Part shown: positions 62,371 through 64,000 of the stretch, piece after piece
How the letters are laid out: each line of letters starts with the position of its first letter
Position numbering within the stretch: the first letter of the stretch is position 1
Assembly: GCF_000472425.1 (NCBI RefSeq)
Contig: NZ_AXAI01000018.1
Coordinates: 62,001-126,000 of the forward strand
Length of the DNA: 64,000 bases
From: Bradyrhizobium sp. Tv2a-2
GTDB lineage: Bacteria > Pseudomonadota > Alphaproteobacteria > Rhizobiales > Xanthobacteraceae
Direction of reading: 5' to 3'
Translations under genes and position numbers: made by a program
Notes under the pieces: generated by a model
What the model was told of the DNA's origin: nothing
The model's database searches: none
What the model saw: only the letters and a program-made list of their open reading frames with translations

Positions 62371-62450
62371 TCAAGGGCCAGCAGAAGCTCTACTCCCAGC
62401 ACGAAGGCGAGCCCGGTCAAAGCAACAATGAACCACCAATTGTCCCTCAT
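62367..62450 (-). CDS. Tiny single-span membrane protein (27 residues)
   Basis: The frame encodes MRDNWWFIVALTGLAFVLGV and ends ELLLALD: two charged residues, a Trp pair and one membrane span. Its TAA stop is in the right end of the dispersed repeat. No strong ribosome site precedes the ATG at 62450. It is supported only by its composition. Confidence 0.45.
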   Translation of the reverse strand: MRDNWWFIVALTGLAFVLGVELLLALD

Positions 62451-62567
62451 GGCCCGACTATCTTCTCGCCCGCAAGCTGCGCTTTGATCTCGATCAAGCC
62501 TCGGCATGCACGGCGTGCACGGCTCGATAATTTCAGCAAGCGACGGTTGGGTTCGGGAAGCGGGCCG

Positions 62568-62705
62568 TCACGGGACCGATATGATCGCAGAGGCCTCCGC
62601 GCCATGCTGGAACACGAGCAGGCCAATGCTCAGAACGAGCGTGGCTGTGCTCAGCGTGATCGCGACAAGCGCGCGTTCCATGCGGATTTTGAGATCGTCT
62701 TCCAT
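62568..62705 (-). CDS. Small single-span membrane protein (45 residues)
   Basis: MEDDLKIRMERALVAITLST is followed by ATLVLSIGLLVF, giving a charged amphipathic start and one span. It lies just upstream of the 27-residue frame on the same strand (117 bases apart). No clear ribosome site is visible. It is a plausible small gene. Confidence 0.45.
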   Translation of the reverse strand: MEDDLKIRMERALVAITLSTATLVLSIGLLVFQHGAEASAIISVP

Positions 62706-62858
62706 TGCGGAGTAAACAGAGTTCGGCTTGCTTTGTTCATTTGTCGTTCATTCAAAACGACCGGTTCGTGGTTCGGAAATAAGGGGCTTGACTGCGATCC
62801 CGGATGGGAACCGAGCGCATTTCTGAACGTTCGAGCGAAGGGGCGGCCTGCTGAAAGA

Positions 62859-62945
62859 ATGGCCATGGATAGGGTCGAACGCTGCTTTATTGGCTCGGTG
62901 ATCCTTGGGCTCGCAGCTTTGGCTGTTGCGATTGTCCTGATGTAA
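62859..62945 (+). CDS. Tiny single-span membrane protein (28 residues)
   Basis: MAMDRVERCFIGSVILGLAA is followed by LAVAIVLM and a TAA stop. The start is charged and the rest hydrophobic. GAAAGA precedes the ATG. It diverges from the 45-residue frame. Confidence 0.42.
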   Translation: MAMDRVERCFIGSVILGLAALAVAIVLM

Positions 62946-62995
62946 TGACTGGACGTAGTGACCGGGTTCGCGGCGATATCGATTCCAGTCGGCGA

Positions 62996-63038
62996 CCGGC
63001 CGGTCACCACCCGGACGCGTTGGGCGGTGACCGGCCGG
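62996..63038. repeat. Perfect 13-base inverted repeat
   Basis: CCGGCCGGTCACC and GGTGACCGGCCGG are separated by 17 bases. It lies downstream of the PII-like gene (minus strand) and after the tiny frame at 62859. It could be a factor-assisted terminator; there is no T run. Confidence 0.6.
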
Positions 63039-63179
63039 ACGTGGCGGAGTTTCCGCTCTTCGGCACGTCGGCGGACCGGCCCACTTCGGCCGGCGCGCCA
63101 GCACGCGGTGGTCTTGGCTGTTCCGGCGCCCAGCTAACTGGCGGGCCCAAAATGTCTCATGGATCGGCGGGTCGAGCCG

Positions 63180-63530
63180 CTAAAGGGCCAAGCGAGTCGG
63201 TGCCACCGCTGGATTGGGGTTCACTTCAAGTTCGATGCCCGAAACGACGATCTTTCCGTCGCCGCGCTGACCGGTTTGCGCCGCGCTGCCGATGAGGTCG
63301 ACGATGGTCCTGACGCGATCTTCCGGGACGATGACCTCTACTTTCATCATGGACAGAAAACACGGCGTGAACTCCATGCCACGATATATTTGCCTGTCTC
63401 CCTTCTGACTATAGTCGCGGTTTTCAGTCACAGACACATCGCGCATCCCGATGGAGGCCAGCGCGGCTACCACATCATCGATCTTGTGCGGCCTGACACG
63501 CGCTGTAACAAGCTTCATAGGTTGGTTCAT
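63180..63530 (-). CDS. PII-like nitrogen regulatory family protein, atypical
   Basis: This 116-residue protein has the GlnB fold: MKLVTARVRPHKIDDVVAAL, SVTENRDYSQKGDRQIYRGM and QTGQRGDGKIVVSGIE (the ATP-binding B-loop region). The T-loop is altered: where GlnB has EY with Tyr51 followed by VDFLPK, this has EFTPCFLSMM, so uridylylation at that site is not possible. The C-terminal TRIRTGE motif is replaced by a short tail. GAGGCGAACC precedes the ATG at 63530. No glnA or amtB is nearby; the ligand and partner are unknown. Confidence 0.88.
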   Translation of the reverse strand: MNQPMKLVTARVRPHKIDDVVAALASIGMRDVSVTENRDYSQKGDRQIYRGMEFTPCFLSMMKVEVIVPEDRVRTIVDLIGSAAQTGQRGDGKIVVSGIELEVNPNPAVAPTRLAL

Positions 63531-63619
63531 GGTTCGCCTCAGCAACTCGGTTCGTCGAAGTTTTGCAGAGTTACGATGGGAATGCGAGGTGATCCGGTGT
63601 TGCCTTCTGTAACATCTGT

Positions 63620-63961
63620 TCACACGTGCGGGTTTGCGTGCATGCCCCGGATCACAAAACACGTCCGCTTTTCCAGAGAGCGGCCATCGGGCGGTAATTG
63701 GTACGCCGGCCTAGCCGTCGTCGACCACAAGCCGTCCGGCATCTCGCGGACCTCGTCAACTTCGGCGACGCGGGATCGGCGAAGGGCGGGCTCGACGGAT
63801 TTCATGCGGGCCGATGTTGTCTGATTTTGCACCGCCTCGCCCAACGATCCAACGATAGTGAGGGCCTCATCAGGTCGCGAGCGTTGCAGGGCGTTCGCTT
63901 CGTCCCACTGCGCCGCATCCAAACATCGCGCTCTTCGTCAGCGGTCAGGGAGCACCGGCAT
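63620..63961 (-). pseudogene. Frameshifted C-terminal remnant of an SOS response-associated peptidase (SRAP/YedK)
   Basis: From the ATG at 63961 the sequence starts MPVL. Skipping one base gives LTADEERDVWM, and a second frame change then gives QWDEANALQRSRPDEALTIV. This order matches the C-terminal end of alphaproteobacterial SRAP proteins. The N-terminal catalytic part is absent and the sequence upstream to the window end is unrelated. The remaining open frame to 63620 (EPALRRSRVAEVDEVREMPD and on) is not part of SRAP and may be read-through. Confidence 0.5.
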
Positions 63962-64000
63962 CGCTCCTAGTCCAGCAGCCCACGCTAGCATTTTTTTTCG

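Overview
The window reads as chromosome of a Bradyrhizobium-type alphaproteobacterium (Nitrobacteraceae). The evidence is high GC with GC-rich third positions, several families of short palindromic intergenic repeats typical of that group, and gene families common there (DUF3126, zf-CHCC, the Anbu cluster, tetratricopeptide-glycosyltransferase proteins). I assign the genus by gene content only; no search was run. I see no transposase, integrase, CRISPR array or rRNA. There is one tRNA, tRNA-Leu(UAA) with an encoded CCA.

Layout. 1-3 kb: a truncated nucleoside transporter, an MFS exporter and an SDR dehydrogenase. 3.0-3.8 kb: an Anbu-type proteasome-like protease. 4.4-19.2 kb: an accessory block with a tandem pair of alpha/beta hydrolases, a PepSY-like protein, an NDUFA9-like protein, an HpaB-type monooxygenase, a cupin, a PRISE-type reductase, cytochrome b561, an acyl-CoA ligase, a DUF4239-TAXI fusion, DUF883 and holin-like membrane proteins, and a large AI-2E family transporter. 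19.2-22.7 kb: transglutaminase, alpha-E and circularly permuted ATP-grasp genes, the usual partners of Anbu. The accessory block therefore sits inside what is normally one cluster. A 12-codon relic of the transglutaminase 3' end at 14001-14039 forms a direct repeat with the real gene end at 19250-19288 and marks an internal junction.

22.9-30 kb: housekeeping and detoxification genes (CinA-like, gpt, MetE-like, GST, HCCA isomerase, quinone reductase, crotonase). 30-42 kb: a peptide or acyl-amino-acid uptake and hydrolysis region. An amidase, an M20 amidohydrolase and the ABC ATPase and two permeases lie on the minus strand; an alkyladenine glycosylase and an M20 carboxypeptidase follow; two closely related solute-binding proteins lie on the plus strand. 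42-44.5 kb: an ArsR-SRPBCC-GST unit and an epoxide-hydrolase-like gene. 44.6-47.8 kb: a broken TPR-glycosyltransferase gene and a phospholipase-D-like protein with a histone-H1-like tail. 48-61 kb: mixed chromosomal genes (lipoprotein, FAD monooxygenase, cysE, GlsB/YeaQ, gamma carbonic anhydrase, dienelactone hydrolase). 61-64 kb: very small proteins, an atypical PII-like regulator, and a frameshifted remnant of an SOS-associated peptidase.

The most interesting parts are the split Anbu / ATP-grasp / alpha-E / transglutaminase system with its junction relic, the DUF4239-TAXI fusion, the PLD protein with a DNA-binding-like tail, the PII-like protein that lacks the modifiable tyrosine, and the cluster of tiny single-span membrane proteins.
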